DNA from: Gymnothorax reevesii
Taxonomy: Eukaryota; Chordata; Actinopteri; Anguilliformes; Muraenidae
DNA: 64,000 nucleotides
Direction of reading: 5' to 3'
Assembly: GCA_029721435.1 (NCBI GenBank)
Contig: CM056574.1
Span: forward strand, 1 to 64,000
Both the position numbers and the translations under genes were made by a program. This document shows, piece after piece, positions 45,009 to 58,587 of the stretch. The notes below the pieces were generated by a model. It did not search any database and had not been told where the DNA came from. It saw only the letters and a list, made by a program, of their open reading frames with translations. Position 1 is the first letter of the stretch; every line of letters begins with the position of its first letter.

Positions 45009-46554
45009 GGGTCATTCCATGCCAAAACTCCTAGTTTTCAGGAAAGTCCCCAGGAGACCCTCTTAGATTTTGCGGAAACTCCATGAAAATGTTCATATGT
45101 GCAAATAACGAGCACACAGAAAATTTCAGGCCAAAAGTCCAAGCCGTTTTGAAATTACGGCCGTCTGAAAATATGGCCAGACCACCCCTCTTTCGCCGTC
45201 GCGCGCTGCATCGCGGATTTTTTTCATTTTCAAATGATCATATTTTTGGATTTGAAAAAGCTACAAAGGTGAAAATTGTTACCTGGGGTAATTTGTACAC
45301 AAGCTTTCAGAATCTGCAATCAAAAACAGTGTATCTTGCTTCCTTTTGAAGGTATGGGCACCTGAAAATGAAAGTCATTTTCTAGCGGAAATTATTTTTG
45401 TGACTTTTAGGCTTGCCTGGTGCCCGAACCATTGATCTGAGTATACCCAAATTGCTGATACATAATCTCTACATACAGCTAAATAACTCCCTGCCAACAT
45501 AGACTTATAAAACTGTCAGTGAAGGTATGGCTAGGGTCCAAAGATATTTCACAAAAAAATCTCAATCACCCCTTTTCAGAGGGTGGGTTGACCTTGTGAA
45601 CAGTTACTCAGGGTAATGAAATTTGCACCACAGAATTATATGTATCTGTCCTTTATATGCACCAAATTTCATTGATGTGACTTAAGTCCTTCATAGTTAG
45701 GCAGTGTTTCAAAGAAACCCACTAATTTGATCAAATTACACCATTTTGCTGTTCATTACAATGTCTTCGGTAGGTGTCAAAGGGCAAAAAATGAATGTCA
45801 TCTTTGATAACCTTTTTATATAAAATAATTCTTATAAAGTTGTAAAATTTGTGACTTTGTACATCAGGAATAGTATCATATGGCTTGTTTTAAAACAAAG
45901 TTTTCCATAGTACCATACATTGTACATATTGTACATTGATTTTACTAATACAAAACTGCTTTTATTTAAGTGGATTCAACTTACTGATTTTCAGTGGGCT
46001 CTACTTCCATTATTTGCATGAGGTCATAGCTGTTTGAAACTGTTTATTAAGATTCATCCTAGTCTAATTAGGAGTTAAAACATTGTTTATCTAGGTTCAT
46101 CCTAGTCTACTTGACTCCAAACCACAACTGTTTATTTAAAATAGCTGGATCAATTACCTCACTGTTGTGGCCGTATTGTTTACAGAATAATTGAACAGTG
46201 TTTTCACTTTTCAGCTCACATCCACTCCTCTCAATTCATGTCAACTGCAATGTTCAGTAGATGAAGTGTACATTTTGTGAGCTCTGTAAAAATCAAGATT
46301 TAAAACATGGAATTTGAAGCATCAGGATCAGGATGCAGTATTGGAATTGCACTGGAGGAGGAATGCCATAAGAAAATATATGGCAGAAATGTTTGCACAC
46401 TTGCAGCCTCTGAATTGTCACAGGATGATAAGAAGTTATTGGAATGGAGAAGTGGGTATTTACTACTTAATTTGGGGCCTTTTGAAAGCCAAAGAGCTCC
46501 AAAGAGCTCGAGGATGTTGCTATATACTGTTAAGTAGCATAATTTGATCAAATA

Positions 46555-46587
46555 AGTGTTTTTTTTTTTTTGTTTTTTTTTTTTTTG
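46555..46587 (+). repeat. Poly(T) tract
   Basis: Two T runs separated by one G just before the right arm of the palindrome. Confidence 0.8.
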
Positions 46588-46798
46588 AAACGCTGCCTAA
46601 CCATGAAGGAGTTAAGTCACATCAATGAAATTTGGTACATATAAAGGTAAGATGCATATAATTCTGTGGTGCAAATTTCATTACCCTGAGTAACTGTTCA
46701 CAAGGTCAACCGACACCCCGGAAAGGGGTGATTTTTGAGATTTTTTGTGAAAGTCCTACCTAGGAAGCTAGCCATACCTTTACTGATTATGTCTCCCC

Positions 46799-48446
46799 CT
46801 TCCTGGAGGGGGGAAAATATTGTTTTTGCCTGAATTTCCGTTGGCGTCGGCGTTCCCATTTGTTTCCGGAGCATAACTCTGAAACTGTTTGACCGATTCT
46901 CACCAAATTTCATATAGTATCTCTCCATAACATGTAGATGTGCCTTTTTGAGGGTTTGAACTGCTGTTGAATTTAAATGGCTCTCTAGCGCCACCAAGAA
47001 ACATTTCATTTGCACTTAGACGGCCACCACGACCGGTAGGAATGTCATTGAGAGATGGAACCAACACTATATTGTTCATCTCATCAAGGCCTAAAAATGA
47101 ACAATCAACACCCATTACCTAAATCGAACAGGAAGTCTGCAATTTGCATATCAAAATGTCCTTTTTCCCCTAAATTTCGCCAAAATTTGCCCTCGAACAA
47201 ATGCGAACTCCTTTAAGGGCGTCCAATGTATCGACCCCAAATGCCAATATGTGACAAAGCACACTCTGCCGATGAAAACTACTGTACAACTTTTTCAAAA
47301 GTCGAACGGTTCGGATTATATGAGGCGTCAAAAATGGGGTCCCCAGCCACTTTCACTGCCTTTTTTCGATGCCTAGGCAATTACCAACCTTCATCTCACC
47401 CCTTAAACGTGCTCAATGATAAACCAAATTTTGCAGTAATTTCTACATGGCTTCAAATATTTTTACAATCTAAAAATTCTTTACCAAAGAGACAAAATGG
47501 CTCTCTAGCGCCACCTAAATACGCCAAAATGGGACTTTTGCTTTCACCACAACCTGTTGCAATGTCATAAAATTCTGAAAAAAATCTCTCATTATTGCTG
47601 TACCATGCCCTGTACTGTCACCTAATTTCGTGAAAATCCATTTGAGACTTCTTGAAATAAAAATTTTTCACATAATTCACTGTACAGTAAGATATACATT
47701 CTTGCTGTGGACAAACCGTTCATCTTATCAAAATGTCCTTTGGCATAATTCATTACCTCAATGTCTCCAAACAAACTGCATAGTGTGGTACCATTAAAAT
47801 CAATATTTCTTGAGATATAAACATGTTATTAATATTCATATTTTGAGAAATGTAGAGTGACGCACTTCTGAATTCACCATAAGTTGCAGTGTATAAAACT
47901 TTTGTCTTTCTTCAGTGAACATGCTCCTGAAATTTCAGCTTTCTAGGATTTACCTGGAGGAAGCATTTATTAATTTCTTGATTATTATTGATTTTCAGTG
48001 TTTTTCTTTGGGCTGCTACACATTCTGACCACCGGGTGGCAGTAGGATCTCATGGCTCACTCCCTTTACTAAGTTCATGAATGGGGGAATATTGCACAAT
48101 ACACAGCAGTGATAAAATCTGCTTCAGAAAGTTTGACCAGGTCGCATGGGTCATAGCTCCATTATACTAAAGAAAAATCTCTTTCAGTAAAGGGGTTTGC
48201 ATTCAACTCGACAAAACATTTTCCTCAGTCTCGTACTGCCCAACGAATGACAATGCTTGACGGCGCTCGAACGCGACTCGCCCCCGTTTCGACATGTGCA
48301 GGAGGGCGAGGACCCGTCTAACGCTACTTGCAGCTTTAATATTTTTTCTGTTTCCATGGCAACAATTTGCACGTAGGCATAATGAAGGTTGGGACTCGTT
48401 TCCGGACCATAACTCAAAAATGTGAAACTAGGGAAGGGGGAGACAT
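46799..48446. mobile_element. Nested DNA element with TGTCTCCCCCTTCC ends
   Basis: Left end ATGTCTCCCCCTTCC and right end GGGAAGGGGGAGACAT are exact complements (at least 14 bp). It lies inside the right arm of the palindrome. Internal text such as GGCTCTCTAGCGCCACC occurs twice (about 46979 and 47502). No transposase is found and the superfamily is unknown. Confidence 0.65.
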
Positions 48447-48960
48447 CTGTTTCTACGTGTAAAAACCATTTCTAGTTGTTTTATAAGTCTATGCTTGCAG
48501 GGAGTTTTTTAGCTGTATGTAGAGATTATGTATCAGCAATTTGGGTATCCTCAGATCAATGGTTCGGGCACCAGGTAAGCCTAAAAATCGCAAAAATAAT
48601 TTCCACTAGAAAAAGACTTTCATTTTCAGGTGCCCATATCTTAAAAAGGAAGCAAGATGCACCGTTTTTGATTGCAGATTCTGAAAGCTTGTGTGCAAGC
48701 GCCAGGTAGCAATATTCACCTTTGTAGCTTTTTCAAATCCAAAAACATGATCATTTGAAAATGAAAAAAATCTGCGACGCTGCGCACAACGGCGAAAGAG
48801 GGGGGGGTCTGGCTATATCTTCTGACGGCCGTAATTTCAAAACGACTTGGACTTTTGGCCTGAAATTTTTTGTGTGCTTGTTATTTGCATAAATGAACAT
48901 TTTCTTGGAGTTTCAGCGAAATCTAAGAGGGTCACCTGGGGATTTGGCATGGAATTACCC

Positions 48961-49243
48961 TACTGGCACAAAAATAATGCTGCAAATTTCAAGCAACAAT
49001 ATAAACAAACTCCAATACTCATTTTTCCTCTCAACAAAGTACCCCACCAAAAATGGAGGAGCCTGTAAAAAGCACCACATCTGAGAGGCTGTTAGCCGGA
49101 TAGCACCTTCAGATGATCTCAAGTTCACAATGACACTTGGCTTATTTTGTCATTCGTATAGCCATAGTCATATGTTGCAATACTGTGGTTAAGCTGCTCT
49201 AATGTGAAACACTTGTCTTCATGAATCAATTGCCTTGACAATA
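48961..49243. other. No gene seen
   Basis: Short spacer between the palindromic element and the next Tc1 element. Confidence 0.4.
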
Positions 49244-50816
49244 CACTGCTCTCCATAATTATTGGCATCCCCGGTTAAGATGTGTTCTTTAGCTTCTAAT
49301 AAATTATTTTTTTTTCTAAGTAATATAGGACCACAATGGAAAAAAAGAGGGAAATCCAACCTTTAATTAACCTTTAATTCAAGTACATTTATTCATTGGG
49401 AGAAAAATCCCGCATTAAGAAATAATTCTTTAACATCAAATATGTGCCACAATTATTAGCACCCCTGATGTTAGTACTTTGTACAACCCCTTTTTGCCAA
49501 CAAAACAGCACCTAATCTTCTCCTATAATGTTTCACAAGATGGGAGAATACAGAAAGAGGGATTTTCGACCATTCCTCTTTGCACAATCTCTCTATAAAT
49601 CATCCAGCGACCTGGGTCCTCTCCTCTGCACTCTCCTCTTCAGCTCACTCCACAGGTTTTCAATGGGGTTGAGGTCTGGGGACTGAGATGGCCATGGGGG
49701 GAGCTTGTTTCTGTGTTTGGTGAACCATTTCTGTGTAGATTTGGCCACATTATCTTGCTGAAAGACCCAGTGATGACCCATCTTCAGAGGCCACCAGATT
49801 TTGATTTAAAATGTCCTGATATTTCAAAGTGTTCATGATGCCATGCACCCTAACAAGGTTCCCAGGGCCTCTGGAAGAGAAACAGACCCACAGCATCACC
49901 GATTATCTCCCATACTTCACAGTGGGCATGAGGTGCTTTTCTGCATACTCATCTTCTGTGTTCTGCCAGAGCCACTTGGAGTGTTTGTAGCCAAAAAGCT
50001 CTATCTTGGTCTCATCTGACCAAAGCACACAGTCCCACTTGAAGTCCCAGTACCACTTGGCGAACTCCAGACGTTTGCGTTTATGATTGAGAGTGAGAAA
50101 AGGTGTTTTCTGTGCATGCCTCCCAAACAGCTTGTTGGCTTGTAGATGGCAACTGATGGTTGTTTGGAGACTTTGTGACGCCAAGATGCTACCATTTGTT
50201 GCAATTCTTTAGAAGTGAGCTTTGGAGAACTTTGTATTTCTCTTACCATCCTCCTCACTGTGTGTAGTGGCTTGTTTACCACTATTCCAGTTGTTTTAAA
50301 CTTCTTAATGATTCCTCTGACAGTAGATATGGGCAGGTGCAGACGAGTGGCTATTTTCTTGTAGCCATTGCCTGACTTGTGAAGGTTGACACACATCTGC
50401 CTACTTGAATGGTGTGTTCCTTTGACTTTCCCATGTTGAAGAGTGGATAAGAGAAATGGCCTCTGTGTCACATCATATTTATACCCAAGGGAGACAGGAA
50501 GTGATGAATTACTAACTAGAGGTTTCTAGATACTCTGATCAACTTTGTAAACTACTGTAGAAATGACAGAAATACTTCAATTACATTTTTTTCCTAGGAA
50601 TTGTTTGGGGTGCCTATAATTGTGGAACAGATGATTTTATGAAAAATAATTATTTCTTAGTCAGGGATTTTTTTCCCATAAAATTCACTTGAGTTGAAGG
50701 TTACATTTTTCTACAATTTTCAGTCTGCGAGTATGCTTCTGCAATAAAAATTGAATTTATTTTAAGGCTTTTAATACATCTTAACCAGGGGTGCCAATAA
50801 TTATGGAGGGCGCTTT
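49244..50816 (-). mobile_element. Tc1-type DNA transposon
   Basis: Terminal repeats: CTCCATAATTATTGGCATCC with GGTTAAGATGTGTT at the left, and ACATCTTAACCAGGGGTGCC with AATAATTATGGAGG at the right. TA precedes the left end (49242-49243). It carries a decayed transposase on the minus strand. The 1.57-kb length is normal for Tc1. Confidence 0.85.
49590..50471 (-). pseudogene. Tc1 transposase, frameshifted
   Basis: The N-terminal part reads HSSRQMCVNLHKSGNGYKKI and RLHLPISTVRGIIKKFKTTG (paired helix-turn-helix DNA-binding region). In another frame follow RLEFAKWYWDFKWDCVLWSD (first catalytic D) and KIELFGYKHSKWLW. Then come [17 protein letters not shown] (second D) and [20 protein letters not shown] (third acidic residue). 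Frame changes near 50000-50180 and 49790-49900 inactivate it. Confidence 0.85.
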
Positions 50817-51151
50817 GATTTCACCTCTAATGGAGCTATGCCCTCATGCATAATGTCAACACAAATGTTTTCTGTTGCATGGAAGTACTTCAAAGTGTTT
50901 AAACAGGAATATCCTTCCACACCAGTTGAGCTTGCATCAGAGAGCCTGGCATGGTCTTTGTAACTCTAGTTCATATCTCAACATAATCATCATCCATCAC
51001 AGTTTCTATTTGTTCTCTATTAAACAAAACTGGCAAGGCTTATTAGCAGAGAAGCTCTCAACATAACCACACAATATGTGAATTGTCAAATTATCTGCTG
51101 TTAATTTTGTGATAGTCCCGAACAGCTTACGATTTTCTCCCTGAACATTTA
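50817..51151. other. No gene seen
   Basis: Spacer between two Tc1 elements. Confidence 0.4.
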
Positions 51152-51575
51152 CTGTCGAGGCAAAAATTATTAGCCCCTTTATGAACTTTGAAGTTTCTTT
51201 GAGATTTTCCCTAGTACTTTTTTAACAGAGCAAGGAATTTTCAAAATAGCATTTCTGAACATACTGGTTTTCTTTAGATGGCACAAATTATTTATATTTG
51301 CACACAAAAACAGAATTATACAGAATAATTTAAAAAAAAAAAACCTAAAAAGGTCAGGGACATTATTATTAGCCCCCTTTAAGAAATGACCATTAAGTCA
51401 TTGCACCAACCACTTCTGTGCAATGATGTGCTTTAACTTCACAGGTGATGTGCTTTAAGGTGATCAGGTGAATCAGGTGATATCACTCAACATTTAAGTT
51501 CCAACATGGTATAAAAGTCTCAATATGGTTCATTGAGCTGTCAGTTGAGAAGGCACCATCCCGAAAACTTAAGAA

Positions 51576-52197
<622 letters not shown>

Positions 52198-52200
52198 TAA

Positions 52201-53257
52201 AGGGGACTGCTATTTTTCCAAGTGTATATTTTGATATTTTGGTTTTTTACTCCCCTAGAGTTCTCGTGATCGCGCATAGTAAAAACGGGGTACTTATTTC
52301 GCTCATACTGCCATCCTCAAAAAACCCCATTTGTAGTTTATTGTCTCTGCCTGAAACGCCTTCCGCTATGGCCCCCACTCCCCATGTGCCCACTTTCTCC
52401 TGACTGGCCACCTCTGTGGAGAGCGGGAAGAGGGAGTTGGGCCGGAAGAGGCTGCAGAACGAAGTTTTCCAAGTCTGCTTCCCCGAGAGACATGGCTGCC
52501 ATCTGATAATGAAGCGGTGGGCAAATTCCGCAATCTAACGTTCTACTTTAATATAGATCTAATGAAATGAACTTTGTCTCATAAACGCAACGGTGAAAGT
52601 GGAGGAAGCGAGAGCTACATAGAGCTCTGGTTATGTAATGAACATAATGCAGGTTTTACAGACCTGCCTCAGGTTTGAGGAGCAGCTGAAACGCTTATCC
52701 TGTGTTGAATTATCCTTTATTGACAAATCTGTGTTTGGTGAAATTTTGTGCACAAGCAGCTAAAGTTCCCTTTGGCCGTGGCTGTTTGCTGCCAGCAAAC
52801 AAAGCTACCCACTGATTTCTAGTGGCATTGGCTTTTGGGAAAGTAAACGGACAAGTAGCTTTGAGAGAGATGCTAATAAAATTGCACCTCGAATAATCTG
52901 CGGTTCTTCTTTTGTATTTCCAAAAGTGTCAACGCTACTAAGGCATAGTATGATCTGCTATTGTTAGGGCCAGCTAGAATAGTTTTCGGTGTGGGCAGGT
53001 CCAGCGAAGTGGTTGGCTCTAGCTAGGTCTGTACTAATTGGACGGCGCAACCTGACATCAGGTTTTGCCCAGAACTTGTGAAGATCTCGGGAGGAGCTGT
53101 TCAGAGAGTAAATCACGCTCACAAAATCACGTTCTTGCATTACGGCAAAACCCCTGTATCTTATGTTTAGAAACTTTTACAGAGGTTGAGCATGGACAAC
53201 CAATATTATAACTTTACTAATATGTATTAAAAGAAGGATCAGCATGTTAGGTCCTCT
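52201..53257. mobile_element. Kolobok-like nonautonomous element, TTAA target
   Basis: TTAA stands on both sides (52197-52200, 53258-53261). Ends are AGGGGACTGCTA and its imperfect complement TTAGGTCCTCT. TTAA duplication with an AGGGGAC end fits Kolobok; piggyBac also uses TTAA. Removing it restores the Tc1 reading. No coding region is seen. Confidence 0.65.
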
Positions 53258-53261
53258 TTAA

Positions 53262-53435
53262 GTAGCCAGCAGTAAAACTGGGTCTGAGTCGTCACTTCAT
53301 CTTCCAGCATGACAACAATCCAAAACATAGTTCTTCATCAATAGAGATGTATCTCCAGAAGACCAATGTGAATGTAATTGAGTGGCCTGCACAAAGCCCT
53401 GACTTAAATCCCATAGAAAATATGTGGGATGACCT
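53262..53435 (+). pseudogene. Tc1 transposase, middle part
   Basis: Reads HDNNPKHSSSSIEMYLQKTN and [20 protein letters not shown], with the second D and third acidic residue of the catalytic triad. It is cut by the LINE at 53440. Confidence 0.85.
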
Positions 53436-53701
53436 AGTTTAGTTTATTTATTTGGCGCACATATAAATAAAGACAAGAACAAATATCTATTTGTATAAAC
53501 ATGATGTGCAGGAGAAGTTAAGAAGCCAAGTGGCTTATAATAGACTTCCCCTAATTTGAACAAAGACAGAATACATGTAATAATAATAAAAAAAACAATA
53601 AATGAATAAAAGAAAATGAAAATCATGCAATACATGCAACTACTGTACACCAGAAAACACTAGCTGCAAACCTGAACACACACAACCTGATATAAGTCCT
53701 A

Positions 53702-56700
53702 CTACTTTTTGGCTATGAGCATCTTTTTATAGTTGGCTTTAAAGACCGACAGAGAAGGTCCTTTCAGCCTTGGATCGACAGCATTCCATAAAATAGCACC
53801 TCTAAGTCTTACTGAAAACTGCCTGAGGGAAGTACGACAAAAAGGTACATGAAGGTCCTTTGATTGCCTTGTGACATATGAATGAAAATTGGAATTAAAT
53901 GAAAAGAAACTATTAAAACCATTTGGTAAATTTTGATGATCATAAATGCATTTATGCACAATTACACATATTTGTAAAGAATTAACCTCAGATACAGACA
54001 GAATATTTAGTTTCTTAAAAAGAGGAGCAGATGGTGCATCATGATCAGAGAATGATGCCAGTCTAACAAATTTTTTTTGGAGTAAAATAACTTTTTGAAG
54101 GTGTGAAGCATGAGTACTAGCCCAAATCATGTTACAGTACGATATATAAGGGAAAATGAGACTATAACAAAGAATTAAAAAACTGCTTCTATTCATCAAT
54201 GAACATACCTTCCTAATTATGCCTACTGACTTCATTGCCTTTTTAAAAACATGATCAATGTGTTTCTTCCAATTAAGTTTATCATCAACTATGATTCCTA
54301 AAAACTTTGTCGAAGTTACTTGATTGATTTCTGTGTCAGTGATGAATAGTTTTGTCTCCTCTTTCGAATAAGCCTTACCTTTATTGCAAAATAAAGTAAA
54401 ATTAGATTTTTCTGTATTTAAAGATAGTTTATTAGTCTGGAACCAGTGCGAGACTCGAGATAGACCAGCATTTGTTTCTCTGATCAGAGATGGCAAATTC
54501 TCATGTGATATGACAAGGTTGGTGTCATCAGCAAATAAGATTTGGAATAGACTAGGAGATACCCAAGCAAAATCATTTATATATATCAAAAATAAAAGCG
54601 AGCCAAGTATTGAGCCCTGAAGGACACCACATACTAACTTTGCCCAGTTAGTCAGTACCATTTATGGATACAAACTGCTCCCTATTATAAAGATAATCAC
54701 TGAGCCATTTAATCACATCACCAGCCAAACCATACCTCTGCAGCTTAGATATAAGAATTTCATGGTCCACGGTATCAAAAGCTTTAGATAAATCCAAAAA
54801 TATACCAATTGAAAATTTCTTATCTCGTGCATTTGTAATTTTATCAATAAACTGTAATAAAGCCATATAAGTGGAATGTTTTTGTCTGAAACCGTACTGA
54901 TGTTCATACAATATACTATTGTCATTAAAATGCTTCATAATTCTGGTATAAATCAACTTCTCCAATATTTTAGATAAAGACGGTAATATAGAAATCGGTC
55001 TATAGTTGGAAAATAAAGATGGATCACCAGTTTTGAACAGAGGTATAACTTTAGCCACTTTCAAATCACCTGGTACAACACCTGTCCCCAGAGAAAGTGA
55101 AAACACATGGTTCAATGGCTCAATGATTCAAGGCAGAATCTCTTTAATCAGACTGCTTTTAATATTATCATGACCTGCTGAGTCCTTTAATTTTAAAATA
55201 ATGTCCCTTATTTCTTCAGTGGTAGGTGGCTCAAATATAGACATGGTCGGGTACTGACCGTGGATCTTTTCAAGTGGGCAGCTACTTGTGCTCTTAATAT
55301 TTCTAGCCAAGGAAATTCCGATGTTTACAAAATAATCATTAAACCCATTTGCAATTTTTGATGAATTACAGTATGTTCGGTGAAGTAGACTGTCTTTTTT
55401 TTATTGAGTAGTTGATTTATAACATTCCTTGTAGATTTTGTTATTGGCAGCTTCTTTAAATTTATCACAATAATAGTTCTTTTTAGCAATTCGATGCAAG
55501 TAAATACATTTGTTTTTAAATTTCTTATAAACAACTGAATTCAAAGGAGTTGGGTTACTCAAAAACTTTTTGTACAATGTTTTTCTTTGCGGATTTCAGC
55601 AAGCCAGAAGTAAACCAAGGTTTACATTCCTTTTTAACTGATTTTCCTTTATTTGAGCTATTGTAAGGGAAGCATTTATCAAATGAGGAATTTATTATTT
55701 GTGAAAAAGTTTGATATCCCAATTCTGCATCAGTTTGATAATATACAGCATCCCATGGGACATCATTAATACAACTCCTAAAACGAGCAATGTTACCTCT
55801 ACTGAAACTACGCAGGTGATTTTTTCTCTACTTGTTCACTTACATTCGAAAAGGTCAATTGGAAAATTGGAAAGTGATCGGAAATATCAGTAAATAACAA
55901 ACCTGATTTGCTTTTATATTCAAAATTATTAGTAAAAATATTGTCAATCAGTGTGGCAGATTGCTTAGTTACTCTTGTTGGTTTATGAATGAGAGGTAGA
56001 AAATAAGTAGAGTACAAAATGTTTAGGAAGTCAGCTGTTAAAGAATGGCTATTGTTTAACAAATTAATATTAAAGTCACCTAACAATGTACACATTTTAC
56101 CTTCAGAATTAATTCTATCTAAGGTAGAAGCAAATGCATCATTGAAAATTTTGATGTCAGTATTAGGTGGCCTATATATGCACTCAACAATAATATTTTT
56201 TCCTCCAAAAATAGTACATGAGAGTATTTCTATAAACACTGACTCTGCATCAACTGATGCCAAAGTTAAAGCAATATCCTTTCTCTCAATAAATTGCAAG
56301 TTTTGTTTTATATAAATTGATACTCCCCCTCCTGTTTTATTCTGCCTGTACAAATGAATTGAGTTATAATGTGACATCATAGGACTCAGCGGTGTCCTCA
56401 CAGAGCCAGGATTCAGAGAGGGCAATTACAGAAAACTGATGCTCTAGTGACGATATTTAAATGATCATAATTTTTCTGCAAGCTACGTATGTTATGATAA
56501 CTTGAGAAGATACCCTTCACATTCTCTGCTAAAAGACTATTGTACTCCTTGAAGTCCACTGCATTATAATAATCACTAGTACTAAGGTTATTCTTTGTGT
56601 TATTGAAGAACATAGTCAGGATCAAATGCATTATCATATTCCATATGTTTGTTGTTTTAATTTAATTCAAATGGATTAAAAATAATGTTAAAATCACACA

Positions 56701-56926
56701 AGGAAACTGCCTCGGACTCTGTGACAATTTTGTCGAACTCTATATCATTTAAACTGTGATAAGGAAATATGGTAGAACAGCTATCACAAAACCATGATGT
56801 CCAGTCAGCTGAATTATATCTTTCTAAAGGCGTGCACCTTGTATGAAATAATCTATTACAACAAGTACAAGCAGTGCCATATTTGGCTTTACCATGGCAC
56901 TTTGAACTAAGAAGAGTAGCTGACAT
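53702..56926 (-). pseudogene. LINE ORF2: Cys-rich finger, APE endonuclease, reverse transcriptase
   Basis: The N-terminus MSATLLSSKCHGKAKYGTAC with CNRLFHTRC and WFCDSCS is a PHD-like zinc region. The endonuclease shows YHNIRSLQKNYDHL, NKTGGGVSIYIKQNL, VECIYRPPN, LLGDFNINLL and ISDHFPIFQL (apurinic-type nuclease motifs). RT shows VAKVIPLFKTGDPS, NYRPISILPSLSKILEKL, FLDLSKAFDTVDHEIL, GVLQGSILGSLLFLIYIND, the catalytic FADDTNL, and LGIIVDDKLNW. Frames change near 56640, 56430, 55800 and 54660, and a stop lies near 55126. All catalytic motifs survive; the protein does not. Confidence 0.85.
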
Positions 56927-56994
56927 AAAAAGGGTTTGTGTCTAAAGGCATAAAACATTAAAAACAAGAAATATTATTTACTGCTATGTGTTAC

Positions 56995-57779
56995 TCAGTC
57001 ACTGTTTATGTTGGTACCAGGTCGGTGTACTACAAGTCTGTCAAATTTGAGATGGGCTATGTTCTCTTTATTTCTCTCTTCTCTCATTTTTGGCAGCAAT
57101 TCTTTTCATTTTACACGGACGCTCTCAGAGTAGTCCTCATTTATAAAGATTTTGGTACTTTTTAGTGATTTAGCACATTTCATAATCTCCTCCTTGTCCT
57201 TAAAACGAAGAAGTTTAACAACAGCAGGTCAATCCCGACCTGAGCCATCAAACTTCCCCGCTCTATGGGCCCATTCAAATTCGATTTTCGTAGCATTTAA
57301 TTTGAGATGGTCAGTGAGTACTTTCTTGACCTTTTTTTTCCAGAGTCGCTCCAGGTTTCAGATTTATCATCAGGTATACCATCAAAAACAAGATTATTTC
57401 GCCTTGACTGGTTCTCAAGGTAATCTGTTTTTGATGAGAGACTGACCATTTCAGATTCCAATGTGACAATCTTACTTGTGATCTGTTGCAGTTTGTTCAA
57501 TTCGTTTTGTTTTGCAGATTTCAAGTCATCCATATCTGCCTGTGAAAACTGCAGGCTAGATTTTAGATCTTGAGCCTCTTTGGAGACATTTAGTACATCT
57601 TTCATCAGATTGTCCACTCGCACATTTGTGGAGTCAACGATCAATTGCAAAAATGATTTGTAATTCATTTCTTGCTGATGTGTCAGATCTTTATAAAACA
57701 GTTTTTGTTGCTCTAGAAGTTCATGAACCATAGCAAATGTAACAACATCTTCATCATTTTTATTTCCTCTGCCTGGCAT
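56995..57779 (-). pseudogene. LINE ORF1: coiled coil plus RNA-binding region
   Basis: MPGRGNKNDEDVVTFAMVHE starts a helical, heptad-rich region (about residues 10-110), then YLENQSRRNNLVFDGIPDD, the entry to an L1-ORF1-type RRM. After a frameshift near 57340 the sequence continues FEWAHRAGKFDGSGRDW, KLLRFKDKEEIM, as in the C-terminal domain of such proteins. It probably binds the LINE RNA. Confidence 0.75.
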
Positions 57780-57810
57780 GCTTACTGGTGCTGCTCCTGG
57801 TGACTTGGGC

Positions 57811-58400
57811 CTACTGCTGCTGTTGGTCCTGGGTCGGTGGTGAGCTAGCAGCTCCTGGTGCTGCTGCCAGAGCCTGGGCCTGGAATTGGATAGCTGCTGC
57901 TTGAGCCTGGGGCTGTTGGTGGATTGCTGCTGCTAGAGCCCTGGCCTGGTGGTGGATTGCTGCTGCTAGAGCCTGGGCCTGGTGGTGGATTGCTGCTACC
58001 AGAGCCTGGGGCTGGTGGTGGATGGCTGCTGCCAGATCCTGGGCCTGGTGGTGGATTGCCGCTGCCAAAGCCTGGGTCTGGTGATGGATGGCTGCTGCCT
58101 AAGCCTGGGCCTAGAGGTGGATAGTTGCTGCTAGAGCCTGGGCCTGGTGGTGGATGGTGGATGGCTGCTGCCAGAGCCTGGGCCTGATGGTAGATGGCTG
58201 CTGCCGGAGCCTGGGCCTGGTGGTAGATGGCTGCTGCTAGGGCCTGGGCCTGGAGGTAGATGGCTGCTGCCAGAGCCTGGGCCTGGACGCAGATAGCTAC
58301 TACTGGAGCCTGGGCCTGGTGGCAGCAGGCTACTGCCTGAGCCTGGGGCTGGCCTGGTGGCAGCAGGCTACTGCCTGAGCCTGGGGCTGGCCTGGTGGTA
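57811..58400 (-). repeat. 33-bp tandem monomers in the LINE 5' region
   Basis: Repeats of about 33 bp with the core GCCTGGGCCTGGTGGTGG on the plus strand; many copies, variable, with some of shorter period after 58310. The minus strand can be read as AAAIHHQAQAL repeats, a consequence of the 33-bp period. They lie just upstream of ORF1, where monomeric promoters sit in some LINEs. Confidence 0.85.
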
Positions 58401-58587
58401 GCTGGCTACTACTTCTTTACACAATATTTTAGTTTCATTCACAAGATTCACTCTTATATTGAGTACAAAACACTTAACAACAAGTGTTGGAAATTTGGCG
58501 GAAGAAATACTGAGGATTATAAAGGTTTCTCACGGATTGTGGGAGCTCTCAAACTCTGCTGCTATTGTCGGCGGCCATCTTGGAGTT

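Larger units (their letters stand above)
45009..48960. mobile_element. Large palindromic DNA element, unclassified
   Basis: Ends are GGGTCATTCCATGCCAAA and TTTGGCATGGAATTACCC. The left arm 45009-45745 pairs with two pieces of the right arm, 48474-48960 and 46585-46789. A second transposon (46799-48446) separates them. The loop 45746-46584 holds no recognised protein. The arms total about 700 bp each. No target duplication is obvious (flanks ACCTTATT and TACTGGCA). Confidence 0.75.
53440..58583 (-). mobile_element. CR1/L2-group LINE with apparent full 5' end
   Basis: A 5.1-kb minus-strand insertion in the Tc1 transposase, flanked by AGTT (53436-53439 and 58584-58587). On its sense strand it begins CCAAGATGGCCGCCGACA, then carries 33-bp tandem monomers, ORF1, ORF2, and ends AATAAATAAACTAA. 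Order and domains are those of a complete non-LTR element, though several frameshifts are present. Confidence 0.85.

Noticed and set aside
57811..58068. Protein with 11-residue AAAIHHQAQAL repeats
   Set aside because: A 33-bp tandem repeat gives such a frame automatically; it sits upstream of LINE ORF1 in the 5' region.
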